Source: an uncultured Caryophanales bacterium
GTDB lineage: Bacteria > Bacillota_I > Bacilli_A > RFN20 > CAG-826
Direction: 5' to 3'
Length of the DNA stretch: 12,579 bases
NCBI GenBank assembly: GCA_946403545.1
Contig: CAMJAG010000025.1
Location: 1 to 12,579 of the forward strand
A program made the position numbers and the translations under genes. The notes below the pieces were generated by a model, which made no database searches, had not been told where the DNA came from, and saw only the letters and a program-made list of their open reading frames with translations. This document shows, one piece after another, positions 6,554-12,340 of this stretch. Numbering within the stretch: position 1 is the first letter of the stretch; every line of letters begins with the position of its first letter.

Positions 6554-6599
6554 AAAAAAATAATACCATTTAAGTATCTTATTTACAATAACGGTATTA
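6554..6599 (-). terminator. Inverted repeat before cdaA: terminator or operator
   Basis: On the minus strand TAATACC pairs with GGTATTA across a 25-base loop and runs into seven Ts (complement of 6554-6560), so it can end the RQC-like gene's transcript. The long loop is unusual. One arm overlaps the cdaA -10 and the other lies just past its -35, so an operator role is equally possible. Confidence 0.45.
6560..6588 (-). promoter_or_regulatory. Promoter of cdaA
   Basis: On the minus strand TTGTAA (6583-6588), a 17-base spacer, then TATTAT (6560-6565) preceded by TGG, an extended -10. The predicted start near 6553 leaves a leader of about 27 bases holding the Shine-Dalgarno. Confidence 0.65.
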
Positions 6600-6606
6600 G
6601 ATTTTT

Positions 6607-6987
6607 TTAAGGGAGTTTTACAATGGTTTTCTTATGATTTACTACTTTTTTTGAGTAGTTATTACGTTTTCTTTTTAGATATTTTTCTAAGGCATCTTCC
6701 CCTAGTTTTGTTATCTTAAAATATAACTCATCAGTGTTTTTATCATATACTTTTTCAAGATACTTATTTCTAAATAACATAAGAGTGAGATTACATATTT
6801 TCTTACTTGGATAAGAGATAAGAGTGCTGTAGGTAGATAAGTGTGCAAACTCTAAAGTTTCATCATCTTTCTTACCTGTAACAATCTTATAAATTCCTTC
6901 ATTTAGAGGATAAAAACCATCTTTATTCAATAAAGAGACAGTTTCAAGAATCTTATAGTAAGTAACATTTAATTTAAACTTGGTCAT
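6607..6987 (-). CDS. Free-standing RQC-like winged-helix protein
   Basis: A 126-residue basic protein. Residues 5-100 follow the pattern of the RQC winged-helix domain of RecQ helicases: helix, GIYKIVTGKKDDET (31-44), then the HLSTYSTL turn (49-56), a helix ending NKYLEKVY (74-81) and a wing strand YFKITKLG (89-96). There is no helicase core. The tail (104-126) is rich in Lys and Arg. Small proteins of this kind occur in Firmicutes as RQC-minor DNA-binding proteins; I assign it there with moderate confidence. It probably binds DNA or acts as a regulator. It is divergent from deoD across 101 bases. It has no Shine-Dalgarno, a stop codon sits one codon upstream in frame, and a -10 lies 6 bases before the ATG, pointing to a leaderless mRNA. 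Its promoter carries a repeated heptamer it might bind itself. Confidence 0.72.
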   Translation of the reverse strand: MTKFKLNVTYYKILETVSLLNKDGFYPLNEGIYKIVTGKKDDETLEFAHLSTYSTLISYPSKKICNLTLMLFRNKYLEKVYDKNTDELYFKITKLGEDALEKYLKRKRNNYSKKVVNHKKTIVKLP

Positions 6988-6991
6988 GACT

Positions 6992-7022
6992 TAAGTGTAT
7001 ATTCCATTTATCTAAGTGTCAA
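6992..7022 (-). promoter_or_regulatory. Promoter of the RQC-like gene with repeated ACACTTA
   Basis: On the minus strand a perfect TTGACA (7017-7022), a 17-base spacer and TACACT (6994-6999). ACACTTA occurs twice, at 7013-7019 over the -35 and at 6992-6998 over the -10, exactly 21 bases apart (two helical turns). The ATG begins 6 bases past the -10. Confidence 0.6.
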
Positions 7023-7035
7023 AATATATTCTTTC

Positions 7036-7064
7036 TTGTTAAATACATTAATAAATGTAAAAAT
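7036..7064 (+). promoter_or_regulatory. Possible promoter of deoD
   Basis: TTGTTA (7036-7041) with a 17-base spacer to AAAAAT (7059-7064), preceded by TGT. The -10 is poor, so this is tentative. A small inverted repeat, ACATT/AATGT, lies in the spacer. The deoD Shine-Dalgarno (ACGAGG, 7075-7080) follows. Confidence 0.3.
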
Positions 7065-7088
7065 ATTAACGGAAACGAGGTTTATATT

Positions 7089-7814
7089 ATGGGTACACCA
7101 CATATTAACGCAAAGAAAGAAGATTTTGCTAAGGTTGTTTTAATGCCAGGAGATCCAGTTAGAGCTAAATGGATCGCAGAAACATTCTTAGAAGATTATA
7201 AATTAGTAAACGAAGTTAGAGGAATTCTAGCTTTCACAGGATACACAAAACAAAACCATAAGAGAATTACAGTTATGGCATCAGGTATGGGCCAACCATC
7301 CATTGGTATCTACTCTCATGAACTCTACTCCGAATTCGGAGTGGACGCAATCATTAGGGTTGGCACATGTGCTTCCTATCAACCTGATGTAGATTTATTT
7401 GATATTATCATCGCTAACACTGCTTCTACTGATAGCAACTGGGTTAAACAATATCAATTAAATGGTACATATTCCGCAGGTGCAGACTTTGACCTTATGA
7501 TGGCAGCATATAATTCTTGTAAAACAAGAAATATGCCATTCCATGTAGGTAACATATTATCCGCTGATGTGTTCTATGATCCAGATCCAAACATTTGGAA
7601 ATCATGGGCCGCTCTTGGTGTCCTTGGTGTTGAAATGGAAAGCTTTGCATTATATTGCAACGCTGCTAAGTTCCATAAGAAAGCATTATGTGTCTTAACT
7701 GTTACTGATTTATTCTATGACAGAAATAAAAAGGCTACCGCTGAAGAAAGAGCGTTTAGCCTTAAACAAATGATTCAAGTCGGTATTGATACCGCAGAAC
7801 AATTTGCTGATTGA
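7089..7814 (+). CDS. deoD: Purine nucleoside phosphorylase, DeoD type
   Basis: A 241-residue enzyme that cleaves purine (deoxy)ribonucleosides with phosphate to free base and (deoxy)ribose 1-phosphate for salvage. It fits the hexameric DeoD family in length (about 235-240) and residues: H5, G21, R25 and R44, phosphate-site R90 with T93 in RVGT (most family members have RxGS), nucleoside-site V181-EMES, catalytic D207 and R221. ATG at 7089 has a Shine-Dalgarno (ACGAGG) 8 bases upstream. It is the only protein gene on the plus strand here, a single-gene unit ending in TGA with an intrinsic terminator 2 bases later. No other nucleoside-catabolism gene (deoC, pdp, deoB) is beside it. The TGA stop shows the standard code. 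Confidence 0.95.
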   Translation: MGTPHINAKKEDFAKVVLMPGDPVRAKWIAETFLEDYKLVNEVRGILAFTGYTKQNHKRITVMASGMGQPSIGIYSHELYSEFGVDAIIRVGTCASYQPDVDLFDIIIANTASTDSNWVKQYQLNGTYSAGADFDLMMAAYNSCKTRNMPFHVGNILSADVFYDPDPNIWKSWAALGVLGVEMESFALYCNAAKFHKKALCVLTVTDLFYDRNKKATAEERAFSLKQMIQVGIDTAEQFAD

Positions 7815-7816
7815 TC

Positions 7817-7839
7817 GCAGAGCTTAAGCTCTGCTTTTT
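7817..7839 (+). terminator. Terminator of deoD
   Basis: GCAGAGCTT-AAGCTCTGC (7817-7834) is a perfect palindrome forming a 7-bp GC-rich stem, followed by five Ts. It overlaps the last codons and the stop (7824-7826) of the convergent P-type ATPase gene. Confidence 0.88.
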
Positions 7840-10241
7840 AATTGTGGTCTTTTTACTTTTCTATAAAGAAGTAATAAAGAGTTAATAACAAGTAATACTG
7901 TTAAACCAGTATCAGCGATAACTGCAATAGTCATCATAAGTTCTGGTAAGACATCTAATACTGCTAAAATCATAACTGCAAATTTAATTACTAATGCAAA
8001 TGCAATATTGAAGATAGATGTATTACGTGCCATCTTGGCAATCTTTTTAGCATCATATACTTTTGCAGGATCATCATTCATGATAACGATATCTGCATTT
8101 TCAACGGCGATATCACTACCGATACCACCCATAGCAATACCAATATCACTTCTAATAATACTTGGAGCGTCGTTAATACCATCACCAATGAAAGCGACTG
8201 ATTTCTTAGATTCTTTCATTTCGAGTTCTAAGTAATCCACTTTTTGTTCTGGCAACAATTCAGAGTGCCAACGGTCAATTCCTAAGTTGTTACAAATTTG
8301 TTTTGCGTTAGCTTCTTTATCGCCAGTTAATAAGACGATTTCAACTTTATCATGATGGAGTAAATCGACCATTGGTTGTGCGTCTTCTTTAACTTCATCA
8401 CTTAAAACAACATAACCTACATATTTCTTATCCACTGCTACATACACTACTGTACCAATTTCATTAGCACCTTCAACAGTGACATCATTATCTTCTAAGT
8501 ATTTAACACTGCCAGCAACAATATGTTTCTTCTTATATTGTGTCTCGACACCTAAACCCGCAACTTCTTTGAAGTTTCTTTGCTCGTTAGCTAAAGTTCT
8601 AAGATTCTTTTCGTGACAGATTGCTTTTCCAATTGGGTGAGTAGATAAGCATTCAGCAGCGTATAAATAGTGAAGGAATTCTTCTTCGGATAGGTTTTCA
8701 GCGTGGATTTTTTGGATTTTGAATGATCCATGAGTTAATGTACCTGTTTTATCACAGATAAGAATTCCCATATCATTTAAAGCATCAATATAGCTAGTTC
8801 CTTTAACAACAATACCGTTTTTAGAGGATAATCCAATACCTGAAAAGTATGCAAGCGGGACAGAGATAATAATTGCGCATGGACATCCTGTAACTAAGAT
8901 TTCTAGACCAATTAATATCCATTTTGTCCAATCTTGAGTAGCAAATCCACCGATTAACATGGCAATAATTGCTAACCCACAAACGATTGGCGTATAGAAT
9001 TTAGCAAACTTAGAAATGAATTCATCTGCTTTTGATTTCTTTTCTCCGCCTTGACCGATTAATTCAATAATCTTAGCAACTGTAGAGTCTTCATATTTTT
9101 TATTTACATTAGCGGTTACAGTACCATTTTTAACTAAGCATCCTGAATATAATTTAGATTCTGCTTTAGCTAAGATTGGGACATATTCACCAGTTAAACT
9201 TGATGTATCAATGTAGGCTTCACCTTCAATAACAGTACAGTCAGAAGGAATTAATTCACCAGTTTTAATAATGATTGTATCTCCAATAGATAAATCTTCC
9301 GGTCTTACTCTAAATACTTGTCCTTCTTTAACTACATTAGCGTATTCCACTCTTAGTTCGACAGCGGACATAATAGCAGCTTTTGATTTATTAGTAGCGT
9401 AGCTTTCAATTATTCTTCCAATTTGGAATAATCCCACTACCATAACAGCTTCCATATGTTCATCATGCCATGCCATAGGACCTGTATGAGGTTCTGTTTC
9501 TAAACTTGCTAATACAAATGCACCAACAGTGCATATTACAATCAAAAGATTGTGATCTAAGATATTTTCTCTATGAATAATATGGTTAACAACTTTATAG
9601 AAAACATCATAGATAAGTATTAGCACTGCTATTAGGAAGAAACCAAATCTAACCCAATGGTAATCATGACTAATAACCATTGCTACTACTGTAAGTACAG
9701 TAGCTACAAGGATTCTAACTAATAGGATCCACATAGATTTGTTAAAGATTTTAGGATTCTTTTTAACTATATTTCCATCGCTTTCAGTGATATCGATTGG
9801 ATCACTTTCTACTTCTGCGATGATTTTTTTAATTTGATCAATAGAATATTCTTCATCTTTATAGTTTAGATATAATCTATTGCCTGCGAAGTCTAATCTA
9901 CAATAATTGATGTTTTCATCTCTATTTAGATGTGCTTCTGCTTTAGCAGCACAGTTAGCACAGTCAAAGCCTGAGATGTTATATACTTTCTTTTCACCTT
10001 TAGATTTTTTAGAGTTAGCTTTATATTCACTTAATTCAATAGGATCACTTTCTACTTCAGCAATAATCTTTTTAATTTCTTCTAAAGAATATTCATTGTC
10101 TTTATAAGTTAAATACAATTTATTACCTGCAAAATCTAGATGTGCATATTCAATGTTTTTGTTTTTACTTAAATGGTTTTCTGCTTTAGCAGCGCAGTTT
10201 GCGCAGTCAAAACCAGAAATGTTGTAAATCTTCTTAATCAT
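7824..10241 (-). CDS. Zn/Cd/Pb-exporting P1B-type ATPase
   Basis: An 805-residue heavy-metal pump (CadA/ZntA group) that exports divalent metal across the membrane using ATP. Two HMA metal-binding domains lie at about residues 3-70 and 84-151, each with GFDCANC; Asp before the CxxC is typical of Zn/Cd pumps. Membrane segments follow from about 170. Core motifs are TGE (350-352), CPC (453-455), phosphorylation DKTGTLT (497-503), His-Pro (535-536) and GDGINDAP (686-693). K753 and D777 (in IADTG) match the charged pair of ZntA-type enzymes, arguing against a copper pump. The ATG overlaps the stop of the arsR-like gene by 8 bases and has a Shine-Dalgarno, GAGGAG, so it is coupled to its regulator. 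No terminator of its own is seen; its end overlaps the deoD terminator. Confidence 0.95.
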   Translation of the reverse strand: MIKKIYNISGFDCANCAAKAENHLSKNKNIEYAHLDFAGNKLYLTYKDNEYSLEEIKKIIAEVESDPIELSEYKANSKKSKGEKKVYNISGFDCANCAAKAEAHLNRDENINYCRLDFAGNRLYLNYKDEEYSIDQIKKIIAEVESDPIDITESDGNIVKKNPKIFNKSMWILLVRILVATVLTVVAMVISHDYHWVRFGFFLIAVLILIYDVFYKVVNHIIHRENILDHNLLIVICTVGAFVLASLETEPHTGPMAWHDEHMEAVMVVGLFQIGRIIESYATNKSKAAIMSAVELRVEYANVVKEGQVFRVRPEDLSIGDTIIIKTGELIPSDCTVIEGEAYIDTSSLTGEYVPILAKAESKLYSGCLVKNGTVTANVNKKYEDSTVAKIIELIGQGGEKKSKADEFISKFAKFYTPIVCGLAIIAMLIGGFATQDWTKWILIGLEILVTGCPCAIIISVPLAYFSGIGLSSKNGIVVKGTSYIDALNDMGILICDKTGTLTHGSFKIQKIHAENLSEEEFLHYLYAAECLSTHPIGKAICHEKNLRTLANEQRNFKEVAGLGVETQYKKKHIVAGSVKYLEDNDVTVEGANEIGTVVYVAVDKKYVGYVVLSDEVKEDAQPMVDLLHHDKVEIVLLTGDKEANAKQICNNLGIDRWHSELLPEQKVDYLELEMKESKKSVAFIGDGINDAPSIIRSDIGIAMGGIGSDIAVENADIVIMNDDPAKVYDAKKIAKMARNTSIFNIAFALVIKFAVMILAVLDVLPELMMTIAVIADTGLTVLLVINSLLLLYRKVKRPQLKSRA
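9789..10235 (-). repeat. Tandem duplicated HMA domains in the P1B-ATPase
   Basis: Residues 3-70 and 84-151 (offset 81) align without gaps and agree at about 51 of 68 positions by hand count. The repeated units are about 10032-10235 and 9789-9992. Both keep CANC, LDFAGN and the ending IAEVESDPI. This suggests a fairly recent internal duplication with a 13-residue Lys/Ser-rich linker. Confidence 0.9.
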
Positions 10242-10602
10242 GTTCTTTCTCCTCTATATGTTCTTTTACTACTGCGATTAACTCTTTGATGTGGCCATCT
10301 TTAAGAGAGTAGTAAACTGATGTTCCTTCTTTTCTATCTTTAACAAAGTCTGCATCTTTTAGTGTTTTAAGTTGATGAGATATTAATGATTGAGAAAGAT
10401 TAAGTTCCCCTACTATGTCACTTACTTTCTTTTCAATCATACAAGATAGGCAACTGCACTTGGAGCAATCTCCAATTGCGTTGCAACCACAATGGCATTT
10501 ACCATCATCTAGTAAAGCGCACATAATCTTTAATCTTGTAGGATCACTAGCAATCTTTATTACTTCACTCATTTGATTTATTTTTTCCTCGTTAAGAATC
10601 AT
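10234..10602 (-). CDS. ArsR/SmtB-family metal-sensing repressor, Cys-rich
   Basis: A 122-residue winged-helix repressor that should leave DNA when it binds metal, de-repressing the adjoining pump. ASDPTRLKIM (18-27) is the family's start; the recognition region is LSQSLISHQLKTLK (69-82) and the wing GTSVYYSL (93-100). Two metal sites can be seen. The C-terminal helix has D102, H104, H115 and E118, the exact D-x-H-x10-H-x2-E spacing of the SmtB/CzrA alpha5 zinc site. Between residues 36 and 54, where CadC carries a short C-x-C, lies a seven-Cys segment (C36, C38, C40, C46, C49, C51, C54, plus H37), with C28 before it. The ATG (10600-10602) has Shine-Dalgarno CGGAGGG 7 bases upstream. The gene overlaps the ATPase gene by 8 bases. 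CadC- or CzrA-like; the exact metal is uncertain. Confidence 0.93.
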   Translation of the reverse strand: MILNEEKINQMSEVIKIASDPTRLKIMCALLDDGKCHCGCNAIGDCSKCSCLSCMIEKKVSDIVGELNLSQSLISHQLKTLKDADFVKDRKEGTSVYYSLKDGHIKELIAVVKEHIEEKEHD

Positions 10603-10625
10603 AGATTAGCCCTCCGACGATATAT

Positions 10626-10654
10626 ATTATATGAACGGTTATTCATATTTGCAA
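10626..10654 (-). promoter_or_regulatory. Promoter of the arsR-ATPase operon
   Basis: On the minus strand TTGCAA (10649-10654), a 17-base spacer, and a perfect TATAAT (10626-10631). The spacer is filled by operator 1. The expected start is near 10619, which leaves a short leader with a strong Shine-Dalgarno. Confidence 0.85.
10630..10647. promoter_or_regulatory. ArsR-family operator 1 (core)
   Basis: TATGAA-CGGTTA-TTCATA is a perfect 6+6+6 inverted repeat lying between the -35 and -10 and overlapping the -10. Form and position are typical of ArsR/SmtB operators, so repressor and polymerase would exclude each other. Confidence 0.88.
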
Positions 10655-10661
10655 CATAAAA

Positions 10662-10677
10662 ATGAACAATCATTCAT
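10662..10677. promoter_or_regulatory. ArsR-family operator 2 (upstream)
   Basis: ATGAA-CAATCA-TTCAT is a second copy of the operator with identical arms. Its centre is 31 bases from the centre of operator 1, about three helical turns, upstream of the -35. This arrangement allows two dimers to bind on one DNA face. Confidence 0.82.
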
Positions 10678-10691
10678 ATTTAACGAAAGGT

Positions 10692-10717
10692 AAAAGAAAA
10701 GGTCACAAAGTGACCTT
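10692..10717 (-). terminator. Terminator of the DUF6273 lipoprotein gene
   Basis: On the minus strand AAGGTCAC-TTT-GTGACCTT (8-bp perfect stem, 10699-10717) is followed by TTCTTTT. It begins 2 bases past the lipoprotein stop codon and insulates the arsR promoter region. Confidence 0.85.
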
Positions 10718-10719
10718 AA

Positions 10720-11970
10720 TTATTGTTCAATATTTCTTTTAATTCTTATTGCAGGTCTAACGCATAAATATGCATATGAGCAATTGTTATCGTATCCGAT
10801 ATATCCATCATTTCTTACATACGATGCATATCTTTTGTTACCAGCGTTAGGAGAACGAGTCCAATATAAACCATTATTTATTTCGTCTCCACTTGTACTT
10901 ATTAAAGCGCCTTTCGCTCTTGCAAATTCAGTGGTTTTACAATATCTAGTGGATGAATATGATGTTGGAGAGCTATCAAATCCATAATCAGTATTAATAT
11001 AGTCTTTATAGCTTAGTAAGAAGACTTTGTCTTCTGTGTCATCACATTCAAATTCGTTGGGATCGCTTCCAGTTGTAGGAGCAGAGTTATCTACTGTTGT
11101 AGTTAAGACATTACTACTTCCAAAGGCGAATGCTCTGTCAAAGAACGTGCTGTTAATGTAGTCTCTAATTGAGCTATCTTCGTAGTTATTGTTATTAGTG
11201 GAATCATATTTAGTAGCATCTAATAAAACATTAGAAAGAAGTAAATATTCATTATTAAATGTGTTTAATACTCTCCAAGTAATTGGTTCATATTTAAACC
11301 AATAATAAACATTAGTTTTAATTACTGTTCCATCATCAAACTTATAATTATCTTCTTTTGGTTGAGAATATACTTTAGCGTAGTATTCGCCTTCATATAG
11401 ATAATATCCAGAGTCTTGCCAATCCGCTTCTTCTTCTAATTTATCCAATAAATCAGTATCAGTAATACGAGATTGAGGATATCTACCGTAGGTAACAGTT
11501 TTATTATCTTCACTGAAAATAGGTAATTCTTCTTCTCTTTTTAATTTATCTAGAGTTACTTCATAAGTTTGAGTAGTAAATCCTGGATTATTAAATGTAG
11601 CGGTATATCTACCTAATCCTGTTTCTTCATATGTAGGTTCTGTAACAACTTGATAAGAAGCTGCAGCAGTTTCAGTTTGTTCATGGCTTCTATCAAGGGT
11701 GCACACTCTTTTCGCGGTGCAACTAGAATAATCATCTTTCCAAGTATAGCTTGGAGTGCCCCATTGATGAGTATGTGTAGAAACAGGCGTTACAGATCTA
11801 CCTTGAGAGACATTAATTGAAATTGGTTCGCTTTTTGGCGCAGTACTGCTGATAGATTGAGTAGACGAAACTTCCGCTTCTTTACTTTCATAAGTAGAAG
11901 ATTGACTACCACAAGCACAGATAATAAGTGAACAAGTTGAAATACAAAGTAATAATTTAAGTTTTTTCAT
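10720..11970 (-). CDS. DUF6273-domain lipoprotein
   Basis: A predicted 416-residue surface lipoprotein of unknown function. The signal peptide (residues 1-19) is basic then hydrophobic and ends I-C-A before C20, the likely lipidated Cys. A Ser/Thr-rich linker (about 21-65) follows, then a module (about 66-145) with His, Trp and paired Cys (HQWGTPSYTW, C84 and C90, GLGRYTATF) seen in Firmicutes surface proteins. The C-terminal part (about 158-414) is DUF6273: WRVL (232-235), EDSSIRDYIN (264-273), KVFLLS (315-320), WTRSP (370-374), VRPAI (404-408). I chose the ATG at 11968-11970 because the frame's first GTG (11988) lies inside tRNA-Gly and an MKK start gives a proper signal peptide. No Shine-Dalgarno is visible; the ATG comes 10 bases after the tRNA CCA. 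Confidence 0.85.
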   Translation of the reverse strand: MKKLKLLLCISTCSLIICACGSQSSTYESKEAEVSSTQSISSTAPKSEPISINVSQGRSVTPVSTHTHQWGTPSYTWKDDYSSCTAKRVCTLDRSHEQTETAAASYQVVTEPTYEETGLGRYTATFNNPGFTTQTYEVTLDKLKREEELPIFSEDNKTVTYGRYPQSRITDTDLLDKLEEEADWQDSGYYLYEGEYYAKVYSQPKEDNYKFDDGTVIKTNVYYWFKYEPITWRVLNTFNNEYLLLSNVLLDATKYDSTNNNNYEDSSIRDYINSTFFDRAFAFGSSNVLTTTVDNSAPTTGSDPNEFECDDTEDKVFLLSYKDYINTDYGFDSSPTSYSSTRYCKTTEFARAKGALISTSGDEINNGLYWTRSPNAGNKRYASYVRNDGYIGYDNNCSYAYLCVRPAIRIKRNIEQ

Positions 11971-11980
11971 AATAATACAC

Positions 11981-12054
11981 TGGAGCACGTGGCGGGAATC
12001 GAACCCGTGTGATCAGCTTGGGAAGCTAACATTCTACCATTGAATTACACGTGC
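11981..12054 (-). tRNA. tRNA-Gly (anticodon CCC)
   Basis: The cloverleaf has acceptor GCACGTG/CACGTGC, anticodon stem TTAGC/GCTGA with loop TTCCCAA (anticodon CCC), T arm ACGGG-TTCGATT-CCCGC with one mismatched end pair, discriminator T and an encoded CCA (11981-11983). It decodes GGG. It is separated from the upstream tRNA pair by a terminator. A -10-like TAGAAT lies 8 bases before it on the minus strand (12063-12068). The lipoprotein gene follows 10 bases after the CCA and seems to depend on this transcript. Confidence 0.93.
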
Positions 12055-12062
12055 GTATCCTT

Positions 12063-12068
12063 ATTCTA
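12063..12068 (-). promoter_or_regulatory. Possible -10 of tRNA-Gly(CCC)
   Basis: On the minus strand TAGAAT, one base from consensus, ends 8 bases before the mature tRNA. No convincing -35 is found at 16-18 bases. It lies just past the tRNA-Val terminator, where a promoter is needed. Confidence 0.45.
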
Positions 12069-12094
12069 ATATATGTTTGACTACAGAAGGTAAT

Positions 12095-12117
12095 AAAAAA
12101 GCCTTTTTTACAAGGCT
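12095..12117 (-). terminator. Terminator of the tRNA-Thr/tRNA-Val unit
   Basis: On the minus strand AGCCTT-GTAAAA-AAGGCT (6-bp stem, 6-base loop) is followed by TTTTT. It lies 13 bases past the tRNA-Val CCA. Confidence 0.75.
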
Positions 12118-12130
12118 AATCTATCAAATT

Positions 12131-12206
12131 TGGTGGGTACTGACGGGATCGAACCGCCGACCTTCTGTACGTCAAACAGATGCTCTCCCAGCTGAGCTAA
12201 ATACCC
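12131..12206 (-). tRNA. tRNA-Val (anticodon GAC)
   Basis: The cloverleaf has acceptor GGGTATT/AGTACCC, D arm AGCTCAGCTGGGAGAGC, anticodon stem TCTGT/ACAGA with loop TTGACGT (anticodon GAC), T loop TTCGATC, discriminator A and encoded CCA (12131-12133). It decodes GUC and GUU. It is second in a two-tRNA unit, 7 bases after tRNA-Thr. Confidence 0.95.
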
Positions 12207-12213
12207 AATTTGC

Positions 12214-12289
12214 TGGTGCCGACTATCGGAATTGAACCAACAACCTACTGATTACGATTCAGCCGCTCTACCAATTGAGCTAAGTCGGC
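12214..12289 (-). tRNA. tRNA-Thr (anticodon CGU)
   Basis: The cloverleaf has acceptor GCCGACT/AGTCGGC, D arm AGCTCAATTGGTAGAGC, anticodon stem GCTGA/TCAGT with loop ATCGTAA (anticodon CGU), T arm GTTGG-TTCAATT-CCGAT, discriminator A and encoded CCA (12214-12216). It decodes ACG only. It is the first gene of the unit. Confidence 0.93.
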
Positions 12290-12308
12290 AACTCCAAGTC
12301 GCTAAAAT

Positions 12309-12337
12309 ATAATACTCAAGTTAAAGAATTATTGCAA
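12309..12337 (-). promoter_or_regulatory. Promoter of the tRNA-Thr/tRNA-Val unit
   Basis: On the minus strand TTGCAA (12332-12337), a 17-base spacer, then TATTAT (12309-12314). It ends 19 bases before the tRNA-Thr 5' end. The same TTGCAA -35 is used by the arsR promoter. Confidence 0.75.
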
Positions 12338-12340
12338 CTA

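Noticed and set aside
8008..10107. Plus-strand frames at 8008-8235 and 9907-10107
   Set aside because: Antisense shadows of the P1B-ATPase; the hydrophobic look comes from reverse-reading its membrane and HMA segments.
10784..10987. Plus-strand 67-codon frame
   Set aside because: Antisense to the DUF6273 domain, with no Shine-Dalgarno or recognisable motif.
10720..11970. Diversity-generating retroelement target
   Set aside because: No reverse transcriptase, template repeat or second DUF6273 copy is in the window, so only a fold resemblance is reported.
11971..11988. GTG start for the lipoprotein, extending it six codons upstream
   Set aside because: Those codons lie in the 3' end of tRNA-Gly(CCC), and the ATG at 11970 gives a proper MKK signal peptide.
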